NCBI GenBank assembly: GCA_030280995.1
Contig: JASXTE010000007.1
Span: forward strand, 7,059,501 to 7,123,500
From: Hemileia vastatrix
Lineage: Eukaryota; Basidiomycota; Pucciniomycetes; Pucciniales; Zaghouaniaceae
Direction of reading: 5' to 3'
Length of the DNA stretch: 64,000 nt
The notes under the pieces are model-generated. The model was given only the letters and a program-made list of their open reading frames with translations. It was not told the DNA's origin and made no database searches. Below are positions 1 to 11,100 of this stretch, piece by piece. Made by a program: the position numbers and the translations under genes. Numbering within the stretch: position 1 is the first letter of the stretch; each line of letters starts with the position of its first letter.

Positions 1-1966
1 GGTATGAGTCTGTGGTGTTTAATGAGGTGGAATCTAGGTATTCTCAACCTAAGTTGAAATTGTGTGGCGTAGCTAAAATTTTAAAGAAGCTACAGACGGT
101 TTTGTGGGGGCAGCATTTTGAGCTGCAGGTGGATGCAAAATCTTTGGTTCAGATGATCAATACACCTAGTCTTCCAAATGCTCCAATGACTAGGTGGGTG
201 GCATTTATTCAACATTTTTCTTTTGACCTGGTACACAAACCAGGTAAAACTTTTACTATGCCTGATGGGTTATCAAGGAGGCCACCTACAGATGAGGATT
301 CTGATTCTTAAGAGTTTGACGAAGATGTTCCAGTGATTAGGGCCAGCACAAAGGGTGCTGAGGATTTTTCTTTCCTCCCCCATGAGGCTAAACTGGATGA
401 TTGTTCTGACCTCCCCCAAGAGGCTAAAATGGCTGGATCTGATCTTGATTCTAGTGATCAGGATATTTTTGTTGATGAAGATGGAGTTGTTGTTTGGGAC
501 AGCTCAAAATTGGAAAAGGGTGTTTTTGTTAGTGAACTGGATTCTCACAAGGTTCAGTGGAAAGAGAAGGACGTGCCAAAATTTAAGGATTGGTGTCCTG
601 GTTGGGCTGCTCAATTGGCTCATGTTCACACTGGTGATTTTGATGACAGAGCTGTACCCTTGGATGTTGTTTTGTTGGATTTTGAAGATGAGACCTGGGG
701 TCAATCTGGGTTTTATTTTATTTTGGTAGAATATCTGTTGACCTTGGAGAGGCCAGATAGTTGTGATGATGATACTTGGTTGGCAATCAAGAAGAAGAGT
801 CCTGGATTTTATGTGTCAGGAAGGCGGTTGATGAGAAGGAGACATCCTAATCCTCAAGTGGTGGTGACTCAGAAGAAGGGTCAAGAATTGGTTTTGAAGT
901 CTTTGCATGAAGGCCTTGGTCATAGAGGCTTTGGGGAGACTTATAGAAGAGTAGCAGACAGATTTTGTTGGCCGGGTATGAAGTTGGCTGTGCAGGGTTG
1001 GGTTCAATCTTGTGAAAAATGTCAAAGAAGAAGTCACTTGAAACCTAAAGAGGTGGGCCGTGCTACTGGTGAATCAACTGTTTTTGGAAGGGTCAGTCTG
1101 GATGCTGTCCATATTAAAGAGGGCAGGTATAAATACTTGATTGTTGCTAGGGATGATTTTCTGGTTGGGTTGAGGCAGTGCCTCTGGTTAATTTGACTGC
1201 CAAGAATGTGGCAGAGTTTTTGAAGAAGGAGTGGATTTATAGGTATGGGTTGATGAAGTTGGTGACTGTTGATGGTGGTCCAGAGTTTGGTGCCGAATTT
1301 AAAGAAGCTGTGGCTAGTGTTGGTTCTAGGGTTAGAGTGGCTACACCGTATTATCCTGAAGCTGAAGGCATGGTTGAAAGAGGCCATCAAGTTATCAAGA
1401 ATGCTTTGGTGAAGATGTGTGGAGATAGTGCCGAAAAGTGGAGGCATTATTTACCCTTGGTTTTATTTTCTGATAGGGTCACTGTGAAGAGGACAACTGG
1501 CTATTCTCCTTATGAGCTAATGTTTGGTCAAAAAGCTGTTCTACCAGTGGACTTGGAAGCTGTCTCTTATCTTGGAATTGATTGGGATGATATGCACTCA
1601 ACAGAAGATTTGCTCTGTGCCAGGATGCAACAGTTGGAATGAAGAGAGGAATGTCAAGAGAAGGCATACTCTAGAATGATGAAGATTAGGAATCAATCAG
1701 TCAGATACTGGTACAAGAAGTTAGCTCATAGACTCAGGAATCCCTTGAAACCTGGTTGTTTGGTTTTGGTGTATAATAGAAGTTTGGAGAGTCAGTGGGG
1801 CAAAATGTTTGCTGACAGATGGAATGGACCTTACAGAGTCAGGTCTCAGGCGTCTGGAGGTTCTTATGTTTTGGAAGAGTTGGATGGTGCAGTCTTGAAA
1901 AAAAGGGTGGCTGCAGACCAAGTGAAGAGGTTTTATCCTAGAGGCACTAGGCATGAAGAAGATTGA
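1..1966 (+). pseudogene. RT-A: 3' part of Ty3/gypsy pol (RNase H end, integrase, C-terminal domain)
   Basis: The window opens inside a Ty3/gypsy polyprotein. The first ~100 codons are the RNase H tail, with the DAKSL strand and the MPDGLSRR connection region. Next comes an integrase zinc domain (H and H in HEGLGHRG, C and C in CEKCQRRS, about 905-1025), then the catalytic core: Asp in SLDAVHI, Asp in TVDGGPEF, Glu in EGMVERGH. A C-terminal SH3-like segment (GPYRVRS) ends at the TGA at 1964-1966. Breaks: an in-frame TAA at 309-311, a one-base loss near 1160 moving the frame from 0 to 2, and an in-frame TGA at 1640-1642. The protein is clearly different from RT-B to RT-F and no chromodomain is visible. 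The 5' part lies outside the window. Confidence 0.9.
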
Positions 1967-2055
1967 CTCCACAATGAGAATAAACTATGGACCATTCTTT
2001 AATTTTGGTTTTTTTCTATGGTGATGCTATGCATCTTTTTGTTGGAAACTTTTGT

Positions 2056-2240
2056 TAGAGGGTACCCATGGGTGAGGCTTCTAGATTTGATATTGGCAAG
2101 TGTAGGGGTGACTGATGGGCTGGCTGCTCTATCAACAGTTACCCCAGATTGTCTGTTTCCAACCCTTTCTCTTAATTTGGTTGAACCCTAGTATTGGTTT
2201 CTTTTCACAGGTTTTAGTCCTCTATGACTTTAAACTGGAA
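2056..2240 (+). repeat. Hairpin module, copy 1 (RT-A 3' region)
   Basis: This is a roughly 190-bp module beginning with a GGTACCC / GGCTTCTAGATTT stretch. It contains a hairpin at 2105-2145 (GGGGTGACTG pairs with CAGTTACCCC around an inner GGGC/GCTC stem) and ends with GACTTTAAACTG. It lies about 90 bp after the pol stop. Two further copies lie at 2313-2503 and 5172-5364. Confidence 0.75.
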
Positions 2241-2312
2241 TTTCCTTTGGTTTTCAAGTGCCGGACTCTTCACGCTTATTGGTTTGGGTTTTTGTGTTGA
2301 ATGTTGTTTTTT

Positions 2313-2503
2313 TGTTAGAAGGTACCCAGGGGGGGCTTCTAGATTTTATTTTGGCAAGTGTGGGGGTAACTATTGAGCTGGCTGCTCTGTAGAACAGTTA
2401 CCCCAGAATGTCTGTCTCAAGTATTTTGTTTTTCCTAGTTGAATTCTAGTTCTGTTGTTTATTATTCAGGTTTTAAGTCTGCTATGACTTTAAACTGGTT
2501 TGG
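2313..2503 (+). repeat. Hairpin module, copy 2 (RT-A 3' region)
   Basis: Second copy in the same orientation. The hairpin at 2363-2404 pairs GGGGTAACT with AGTTACCCC around an inner GAGC/GCTC stem. The GACTTTAAACTG tail is at about 2485-2498. Confidence 0.75.
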
Positions 2504-2776
2504 GACTGGCTTCTTTATCTTTGGTTCTTTCAGATTGGTGGTAGATCACTGGTGGTATCCCATCATTTTTACTTATTGGAGGGAGCCCACCCAGTGATCA
2601 TTTCTATGGACCGGACTTTCCCTTATTGGATCATCTATGGAGCTGGACCTTCTTTGATTTTGCAGTTATGTTTTTGCTAGATAGTAGTTTTAGATTATTT
2701 TCTTTTTTCTCTTTTTTTCTTTTAATTTTTTTATGGGGGTTGTTTAAAATTATAAAATCAAAAATATAGGGTGTTA

Positions 2777-3046
2777 CCACATCAGGGTCACCTGGATGTG
2801 GGCAAGCATTGGTGGGGAAAGGCTCATCAATCGGCCGGGCAATGCTATTTTATTTTTATTCATTATTTATTTCATGTGTTTCTGTGTTTCATTATTTTTA
2901 TTATCTTCTGAATTTCTAAATTTTTTGAATTTTGTTTTCTGTTAATCATTTAAAAGATTTAATTGTGTATCCACATCAAGGTGCACTTGGATGTGGGTAA
3001 GGTATCAGGGGATCAGCTCATCAATTGGCTGGGGGATACCATTTGT
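2777..3046 (+). repeat. Direct repeat pair (2777-2850 and 2971-3046)
   Basis: Two imperfect copies share CCACATCA, then TGGATGTGGG, then a GCTCATCAAT block, at a spacing of 194 bp. Between and after them (to 3210) the sequence is T-rich, low complexity and without coding potential. Confidence 0.6.
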
Positions 3047-3214
3047 ATTATTTTTTATATTATATTTTATTTCATTTATTTTATTTCATTTATTTTATTT
3101 AATTTCATTTTAGTTATTAATTTTTAATTTTAGTATATTAGTAGATACAAAGCAAAAAAAAAAAAAAAATTCTGAAATTATTTTTATTAATTGTTTTATA
3201 TTATTATTATGTTT

Positions 3215-4766
3215 CTAATCTTTTTTCAGGAGCTCATTGTCTGGATGATAAAGCTTCTGGAGGCTGGTCTGGATTGTGATGACGTTTTTGTTTTTTGTTG
3301 GGATTGTGGAAAGCACTGTGTTCTTTGAAGTGCATCCTGCTGGAGAGATTATAGGGATTGGATTAGAGGGAAGTTCAGAGGAGGAAGAAGAAGAGGCAGG
3401 AATGGAGTGCTGGAGGGTGTGTTTAATGATCCTAGACATTTTCCAGTGGTTGTCCAGTAGGCGCTTTCTCAAGTATTTTTCAAATTCATTCAAGGGTCCA
3501 TGGAGGGCAAAGGCTTTTAGCATATTGGAACACATGGTGCTTAGGTGTTTCTTCATGTCTCCATAATCCAGGGTCAAAGAAGTTTCAAGAGTTTGGCCAA
3601 CTCAAATAATAGATTCAGGAGGAGGGGTGCCAACTAGACAAGAAGAATTGGATCAGTAATTATTTTTGTTGAAGGAATGGAATAATTAATTTGGTACTTA
3701 CAGATTGGAAGCTCATCAAATCTGTAAGAAGCTGGGATTTGGATCTCTGACGATTTTGTAATGGTCATAGTGGGTGGATCAACTAGGGAAAGATATGGAT
3801 TCTCATGGTCTTCCTCTGAAGGATCCTGAGAAGGTGAACTGGGATGCTGAGGTTCCTGGGGCCTAGTTGGAGCAGTGAGATTGTGGTTGTTGTTGTGGTT
3901 GTTATTTCTGTTGGATTCAGCTGGAGGAGGTGCTGGTGATGGAGTACCAGGGTTGTTAAAGGATGGAGCAGGAGAGGGGGATTTGGAAGCAGACTGCTCT
4001 CTTCTGGATGGAGAATTTGAAGAGATGGAACTGTCAGAAGAGTAGTTGGCTGACAGAGGAGAGGTGTAGTTTCTTTGTCTTAGTTGGGGACAAAGTTGTT
4101 GTGGAGAAGTGTGTGGTGTTCTGGTTTCTTCTTGGGGTTCTCTGGCAGTTCTCTTAGAAGTCTGGGAAATTTGGGTGTTTTTGGTTTTTGGAAGGGTGGA
4201 TTGCATTGCTCTGGGAGAAGTAGGAGGTAGTTGGGTTGAGTTGTTGTTGTTGTCTGGATGAATTTGGCTATTTTCTGGCCGTTTTTGGAGGTTTTGGCCC
4301 TGATTTTCACTGTTTGGTGAGGCGGACAGGCCGCCTGGACGCGGTTTAGAAGCCTGGGAGTTGATTTTGAAGCTTTTGGAGCCAATTTGGCAGAGATAAA
4401 AGCAGTTTCTTGTGAGGCTAAGGCTGGTCTTTTGGGAAGAGTGCGGGAAGCTGAGCTTCTGGATCTTCTGGAAGGAGCAGAAGATAGAGAGGAAGAGGAA
4501 GGACCAAGCTCTGGGGATCTGGTAGGGGATCTGGAGATGTATTTGTGAGAAGGAGAAGGCGGAGGAATAGGGTAGTTGGCGTCTCTGTCACATCTTTTCT
4601 TTTTGGAATAACAAGAGTCACAAGCCCTGTTGTAGAATTTGGATTCAGGATTTGGAAGAGTGAAGGTGCAAGGTCTGCACATGTGGATGCACTGTTTGCA
4701 GGCATAGTCCTTGGGAGCAGTGAAGCAAGGGAGAGTAGAAGGGTTAACATCAGGAGATCCAGCCAT
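3215..4766 (-). pseudogene. Antisense Zn-cluster-like gene in the RT-A 3' region
   Basis: An ATG at 4766 starts a protein with a cysteine-rich N-terminus: CKQC, a Cys six residues on, then CDSCYSKKKRCD, resembling half of a fungal Zn2Cys6 cluster. A long Ser/Pro/Asn-rich disordered stretch follows. The frame changes between about 4300 and 4206 (an indel or an unseen intron). A predicted intron lies at 3701-3634 (GTAAGT to CTAG). Joining across it puts the upstream frame exactly into the frame of the C-terminal segment (LTLDYGDMKKHL, NEFEKYLRKRLLDNHW), which is interrupted by one TGA at 3604-3602. So at least two lesions are present. It runs antisense to pol and lies between hairpin modules 2 and 3, as the aORF does in plant Tat elements. 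A DNA- or RNA-binding accessory protein is plausible but unproven. A fragment of an unrelated host gene is the alternative. Confidence 0.55.
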
Positions 4767-4914
4767 GATCTGTGGTGAGAAAAGATGATGAAAAGGGACA
4801 GGAGGAGATTTTTGTCAGTGATGGGTAGATGATGAAGTGAAGGTGGAAGTTCAGCAGGTTGGTTGTAGAGGTGTGCTACATGAAATTGGCTGCGTCCATT
4901 TTATGCGAAATTCC

Positions 4915-5421
4915 GTCAGTCCATCAAGACTCTAAACTGAAAAAGCTATGGTATCAAGTCAGTCCATCAAGACTTTAAACTGAAATCTGGTTTCTGTTAG
5001 TCCTCCAAGACTTTAAACTGGCTGGTTACAAGATTTTATCAGGAAGTAGTCCGTCAAGACTTTAAACTGAACACTGTGTTAGTCCCCCAAGACTTTACAC
5101 TGAGGGCTTTTAAGTCACCCAAGACTATAAACTGAGGGAAAAGTTTTTGTTTTTGAAGTTGGTTTTGAAAGATTGGTGGAGGGTATCCACAGGGGGAGCC
5201 TCCAAATTTAGCAAAGGCATGTTTGGGGGTAATTGATGGGCTGGCAGCTCTATTCACAATTACCCCAGAATGTTAGTTTTTTCTCTGTGTCTTAATGTGG
5301 TTGATCTCTGGTTCTGGGTTTATGATTTAGGTTTTTTGAGTCCCCCAAGACTTTAAACTGAGGGTTTTTGACTCCCCCAAGACTATAAAATGAGGATGGT
5401 CCCCCAAGACTTAAAACTGAG
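4915..5421 (+). repeat. Array of a 23-bp CAAGACTTTAAACTGA motif
   Basis: About ten degenerate copies of AGTCCxxCAAGACTTTAAACTGA occur near 4917, 4961, 4999, 5047, 5080, 5112, 5339, 5370 and 5398, with irregular 20-50 bp spacing and hairpin module 3 in the middle. Related single copies end modules 1 and 2 (2215-2240, 2475-2500). Confidence 0.75.
5172..5364 (+). repeat. Hairpin module, copy 3 (RT-A 3' region)
   Basis: Third copy. The hairpin at 5226-5266 pairs GGGGTAATTG with CAATTACCCC, a compensatory change relative to copies 1 and 2. The inner GGGC/GCTC part is retained, and a GACTTTAAACTG motif follows at about 5350. Confidence 0.75.
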
Positions 5422-5480
5422 GGTTGTTTGTGGTTACATCCTATAGAGGGTGTGGTCAATTTTTTTTTTCTGAATCAAAC

Positions 5481-6241
5481 TCAAGTACTAGTGGAATTAC
5501 AGAGGGAAACAAGAGATGAAATGAAGTGTTCAGAATTAGCCTTGAACTGGTGAATGAGGTGTCTTCTGTTCTCAATGTCCTGTGGATCTCTAGCAGGAGT
5601 GGATTGGAAGTAGTGGAGCAGAAGTTGTTTCTGTTGTGATGTGTGTTGTTGGAACTTGGCCTTGATAGTGGGCAAGTGCATTGGTGTTGGTGGTGCAATG
5701 GATCCTACATTGTTATCATCACTATCAGAAGAGGAAGGAACTGAGAAGTTATCAGTTTTAAAGTTGAAGGAAGGAATGAATTTTCTTTACCATCAGATGG
5801 ACCAGGGATGGGGGAACTAGTTGTTTTATGGGTTGTGGCACTCTTCTGGGAAGGGTGGAGCTTTTTGATTAATCTGGGTATCAGGATGGATGGCCTAGAT
5901 CTTTTGGTGCTGGCAGAAGAAGGAGCAGGTTGAGGTGGAGGTGAATCTGTTGTGGAAGAAAGTGGGCCAGGTCTGTGGCAGGTCTTCTTTCTGGAGTGGA
6001 AGACATCGCAGGATGTTCTGTATGGATGGACAGGTGGTGTCATGGCGCAGATTAAATTATTGTCGATGCAGTATTGGCAGGGGCCCATTTCAGAGGCAGA
6101 TTTGGGAAGGAGGTTAAACATGGTGGTTGGATGAAGAAAGAATGCGGACATTCTCAATTGGAGGGAGGATGTGGTCTTCCAACATTGGCAGGGGCCTTTG
6201 TTGTGTGATTTGGCGCTGTTTGTGCATGTCTTAATTGACAT
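5481..6241 (-). pseudogene. Second antisense Cys-rich (Zn-cluster-like) gene
   Basis: An open frame from 6241 to 5705 encodes a Cys-rich block (CQYC, a Cys six residues on, then CDVFHSRKKTC) with the same layout as the protein at 4766-3215. A Pro/Ser-rich linker with a KRSRPS basic patch follows. The Cys spacing suggests the two are diverged paralogues; the second CxxC has become CDVF, so a metal ligand appears lost. A shift near 5705-5770 leads to a second frame (5681-5481) with a plausible helical tail (QQHTSQQKQLLLHYFQ). Both genes run antisense to RT-A pol and flank hairpin module 3. Function is unknown. The ATG at 6241 lies upstream of the expected start; an internal Met just before the Cys block is as likely. 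Confidence 0.45.
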
Positions 6242-6304
6242 CTGTTAAGGAATTTGGTATTTTTCTGGTTTTATTCCGTGGATATTGGGTCTGCGGGTAT
6301 GTGG

Positions 6305-6518
6305 GTACTATCATTGGATAGCCCTGGTTTTTCTCTATATTTTATGTCTTGTAGACATTTTTTATATTCTGAGTTTTAAGGGGTCATTTCCTCATTTTTC
6401 ATTTATAAAAGATTGCTGTTTAATTTTGTTTTTCGTGTTTTACAGGCTAACCTTAAGTCTTAGGGTTAAGTGCTTAGTACCATTGGATAGAGCTAATTTT
6501 TCTCTATATTTCATGTCT
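6305..6518 (+). repeat. Direct repeat pair (6305-6349 and 6477-6518)
   Basis: Two copies share GTAC, CATTGGATAG, then TTTTTCTCTATATTTxATGTCT, at a spacing of 172 bp. No coding potential is seen around them. Confidence 0.6.
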
Positions 6519-6609
6519 CAATGTTGTTATAGTGAAATCCCGTGTTTTAAAGGTTTTAGTAGTTGTAGCTAATTTTTCTAAGTAGATTAGTGGTTTTTAT
6601 TGGTTTTCT

Positions 6610-7254
6610 GGCTTCAGGGAGGCCGGGCCACTTCAGGCGGCATCTCCGACGTCGGGCGGCCCACCCGCCTCTGTTTTAGGAGGTTGGGGAGCGCTCCAGG
6701 AGGGTTTTTTATGCAATTTGGCAGGTACAGGCGCCAGATTGGTGGGTGCGCATGGGCTCTTAGTTAGTGGTCTGTGTGTACATAGTGAATAAGACAGTTT
6801 GGGGCAGCCTTAATCATCATGCAACCATCCGGAGGTGATCTCATTGTTCCTCACTCAGTTTTCATTGTTTTCTGGCCACAATTGGCTGTGTTTGTTGGAA
6901 GTAAGTTCTTCATTTAACTTAACTTTAGCAACTGTTTTCACTGTTATAGTCTTGCAAGCTATAGCAAGTATTATTGCTGTCTCTGGTGTGGATTTGCAGC
7001 CTACATCAAGTATCTTTGCTGTCTCTGGTGTGGACTTTGTTCTACATTTCAGTTCTTTGGTCTGGTAGTCTATCTGGGGACTACTTTCTTGGCTCATCAA
7101 GCAGTCAAGTGTGTTAAAAAGGGGCTTTAGCAAAACAGGAACCAACTTACTTTAGCAAGTAAATCTCACTCTATTTTTCTAAACGGACAGGGGATTTTCT
7201 CTCTGGTTTTTCTCCAACTCCCTTGGTCAAGGCCTATAGCTAGTACTATAGGAT
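6610..7254. other. GC-rich block and 42-bp tandem repeat in the RT-A tail
   Basis: Bases 6610-6760 are strikingly GC/CpG-rich (GGCCGGGCCA, GACGTCGGGCGG) within an AT-rich region. A 42-bp-period tandem repeat follows (6965-6995 and 7007-7038, sharing TTGCTGTCTCTGGTGTGGA). CCTATAG/CTATAGG form an inverted repeat at about 7232-7252. This may be the untranslated/LTR end of RT-A, but no second LTR copy is in the window to prove it. No gene is seen. Confidence 0.4.
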
Positions 7255-8055
7255 TGTCTACATTGGGTGGTCCTTCAAGTCTAGAAGATTTTCCAGGGAG
7301 GTCCAAATACGGCAACACTGGGTTTCAGAGGATTCAAACTTGGTACATATTTTACTTTATCTTTAAAAGACTATTTACTCAAATAACAAGAGGTAAAGAG
7401 GTAGATTACTATTTTATTTAAAGGTTTAGAATCACGGTGTTAATGTAAATACTAAAACAATAATAATAAATAGTTCTTTGTATGTAGTTATAATAAAATA
7501 AGTAAGTAAGGAATTTTTTGAAAAGTACAAAAGTGTGGGCCTTTTTATAGGCAAACATGAGGGAAATAAAGACATGGAATTTACACCATCTACTGCAAGG
7601 ATGTGAAAAAGAAGCTGACTAAGAAAGAGTATATATATGACATAAGACTAAATTAATTGGTATGTTGACAAGGGCATCATTTTCATTGGTAATAAAGTAT
7701 GAGTTCTCTTTGACTGTCACAATTAATAAAACACATTTGAGTTAATTATATTGATTTCATGGAAATACAGATCTCTCAATGAATTAATATAATATTTTTA
7801 AGGTTTTTTATTATAATTTTATTTTTATTCCCAATCAACTGCATTATTGAGCACGGTTTTAGGGAGTAAAAAAGGTATAGAACACTTACTTAAATTAATT
7901 ATTTACACTACTTAATATAATTAGCTTAGTAAGTAATTCATAAGTAAATATTAAATTATTAATTATTAATAAGAATTTTTTTTAAAAAAGGTGTGGCTTC
8001 ACCTCAGTAAAATAATTAATTATATTACCAGGTAAGTCTAGTAGCCTGGCTGACA
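7255..8055 (-). mobile_element. RT-B 3' LTR
   Basis: Matches the LTR at 15197-15989 along its length and ends at the conserved CCTGGCTGACA (TGTCAGCCAGG on the minus strand). A TATA-like CTATAAAAAGG lies on the minus strand at 7541-7550. The left edge is uncertain: the other LTR begins TGTTGGGTGG, while here extra bases precede TTGGGTGG. GATTG occurs at both outer flanks (7252-7256 and 15990-15994), but no clean TG...CA plus duplication can be assigned. Confidence 0.85.
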
Positions 8056-8066
8056 CTCCCTAACTC
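8056..8066 (-). other. RT-B polypurine tract
   Basis: Minus-strand GAGTTAGGGAG lies directly before the 3' LTR. The same position holds GAGTGAGGGAG in RT-C and GGGGTGAGGGAG in RT-F, the expected plus-strand priming site. Confidence 0.7.
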
Positions 8067-8138
8067 TAAAAAAACAATAAAAAAATGCTATGATTTTTTC
8101 TTTTTATACTTTTTTAGTAGAGTAGGAAGATTAGATAT

Positions 8139-11100
8139 CTACTTCCCTGGTATCCAAGAATCATATTCAGATGATTTATTCTTGAATCTCAATAAGTATT
8201 CTGTACCTTTTTCAGCAGTGAATATTCTGTCATTCAGAATTTTTTCAATTTCTGCTGTTTCAGTGATTTCATTTGGGGTTTTCTTTGGTCTTCTCCTCCT
8301 TTTTGGAAATAAACCACTATTGGATGTGTAAGGTTTCAGAAGAGATATTGGAAAAACAGGATGTTTTCTGTCATATGGAGAATGCAAAATAACCTCAACT
8401 GCATTATCTCCAACCATTCTTCTGACAACAAATGGACCAACAAATGGGTCTTTTAATTTGTTATTTCCTTGTAAATTGAAGTGGACTGTATAAATCAACA
8501 CTTAATCGCCCTTATTAAAAGTGTATTCTTTATGGGATTTGCCCCATCTCTTTTTCTCATATTCAAATGATTTTTCAATACATTTTTTAGAATGAGTTCT
8601 GCAAAGTTGTTGCATTTGAAGAAAATATTTTACACCAGAATGTATATCCAATTTAGGTATTTTGTTATTGAGAACTTGGGAAGGAGTATTTGGAACATAT
8701 CCAAGCCAGAGCCCAAAAGGCTTTCTTTGAATAACAGAATGAACAGTGCTATTACAGGCAAATTCTAACCCAGGAAGTAAGGTAACCCAATCATGAGTGA
8801 ATCTGTCCTTATCTTTATACTCAAGGCCAAAGGCACAGTACCTTCTTATCATGTCCTCTAGAGTCTGAATAATTCTTTCAGCTAATCCATCAGTCTGTTG
8901 GTGATGGGCAGTAGATAGTTTCAGATCACAGCCACAAACATCCATCAGAGACATCCAAAATTCAGAAGTAAATTTAGAGTCTCTGTCATAGATTATGGCT
9001 TTAGGAAAACCAGCAGTATTAACCATATGAGACCACCATAAGAAAGCTAATTCTTTAGTGGAAACATCCTTGTGAGTAGGGATAAATTTACACATTTTAG
9101 TGAATCTGTCCACAATAACCCAGCAAGAGTTATAACTTTCTTTTCCAGAAATAGGTAATACTGTTACAAAATCCATGTTTATTATCTGCCATGGTGCATC
9201 AGGAGGTTCAATATGTTGCATTAATCCAGCTCTTTTACCAGTCAATCTTTTTGATTTTTGGCCAGAATCACAAGATTCAACATATAATTTGGTGTCTTCA
9301 GACATATTAACCCACCAAGCAGTGTTTTTAATTCTGATCATTGTTTTTTCAAGATCAAAATGTCCAGCTAATATGTCATCATGACAAATTTTCAAGATGA
9401 TTTCTTTCATAGAAGGAGGAATAACAATTAAATTACTCAACTTTCTTCTATAATATAGATATCCTTCATCAATTGAAAATTTACCTTTTTCCAAAGCTTT
9501 TTGGTACTTTGGTGGAAGGGTTTTAATTATTGCTTGTATTGAAGCATTCTTTGGATCATTTAATATAGTAAATAACTTTTTTAAGTCAGTGTCCTTATCA
9601 TATGAATCCAGAATAAGCTGTAATAGCTCTTCCTCCATATCAACCACATATATCCCATGAATATGAATAATTTCATCCTTAGGATTGTAAGCAGTATTAG
9701 AGTCATCATTTGGTAAAGGTAACCTTTATAACATATCCACATTTGAGTGAACAATACCAGCCCTATGAATAATTGTCAATCTCCCTCTGTATTCTTGAAC
9801 AGCTAACTGCCATCTGAACATATGTCTTTTAGGTGTTTTCAAGTTTAAAAGGGATTTAACTGCACTGCAGTCAGTGACAAGTTCAAATTTCTGGTCATCT
9901 AGGTAATAATGTAGCTTTTCTAGAGCCCACACTACAGCTAAACATTCCAATTGAGTAGCACCATATTTCAACTCACTATTTCTCAAGGTTCTTGAAATAT
10001 AACAAATTACTACTTCTGATACTTTATCATTTATCACTTGCTTTTGATGGAGGGCAGCACCAAGACCAATAAAACTGGCATCAGTATATAAAACAAATGG
10101 TTGATTAAAGTCTGGTAAAGCAAGAATAGGTGCAGACATCAAACAGTGTTTCATAGTGTCAAAGGCCCTTTGTCTTTCACTATTCCAGACAAAAGCAACA
10201 TCCTTTCTAGTTAATTGGGTAAGGGGTAAAGCTATGACTTGAAAATTTTTAATATACTGTCAATAGTATCCACACATTCCCAAAAAACTCTGTAGCTCTC
10301 TAACTGTAGTAGGAGCCTTCACCTGTTGTATGGCTGCCACTTTGTTTTGGTCAACACATATCTGTAAGCCTGAAACAACATGACCAAGAGCTTTAAAGAA
10401 TGGAAACCAAATTTACATTTCTTCAAAGCAAGTGTCATATTTATCTCATCCATTTTTTGGAATACTTTACACAGGTGGTTGAGATGGTCCTCAAATTCTT
10501 CTGAGAATATAATGATATCATCAATATAAACCATCAGCCATCCTTCAATTATCTCCTGATGGAATGTGTTATCCATGACTTTTTTAAAAACCAAAGGGGC
10601 ATTTTTGGGGCCAAATGGCATCCTAACATACTTATAAATACCCATATGAGTGGAAATCATCAGATAATTCTGAGAATTCTTCTCAACAGGAACCTGGTGA
10701 TATCCCTTATTACCATCCAAAAAGCTGATATATTTATCACCCTGTCAGGTAGCATGTGTAGAGCTAATTCTAGGGAAAGGATAGAAATCATCAACAGCAT
10801 AAGTATTTAGTGCTCTATAGTCACCACATAACCTGGCTTTATCTTTCTCATAAGAAATTAGGACAGGTGAGATAACACAATATTTAGGTGTTTCAACTAC
10901 CTTTTCAATAATATTCATTTTTAAAAGGGTAAAGATATTGTCTTCAATATCTTTTCTCTTTGTGGGAGAAGCAGGATAAGGCTTCTTCTTTAAACTAGGT
11001 GGTATATCAGTTAATGGACAAGACAATGAAAGTTTCATTTCTTCTTTAACTAATCCCAGTTCATGTGACTCATGAGCAAAGGCCATAGGAAAAGACTTTA

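Noticed and set aside
9175..9384. Plus-strand open stretches inside RT-B/RT-C pol (also 23180-23389, 10559-10810, 25235-25543)
   Set aside because: Shadows of minus-strand pol. They recur only because pol is conserved and show no domain of their own.
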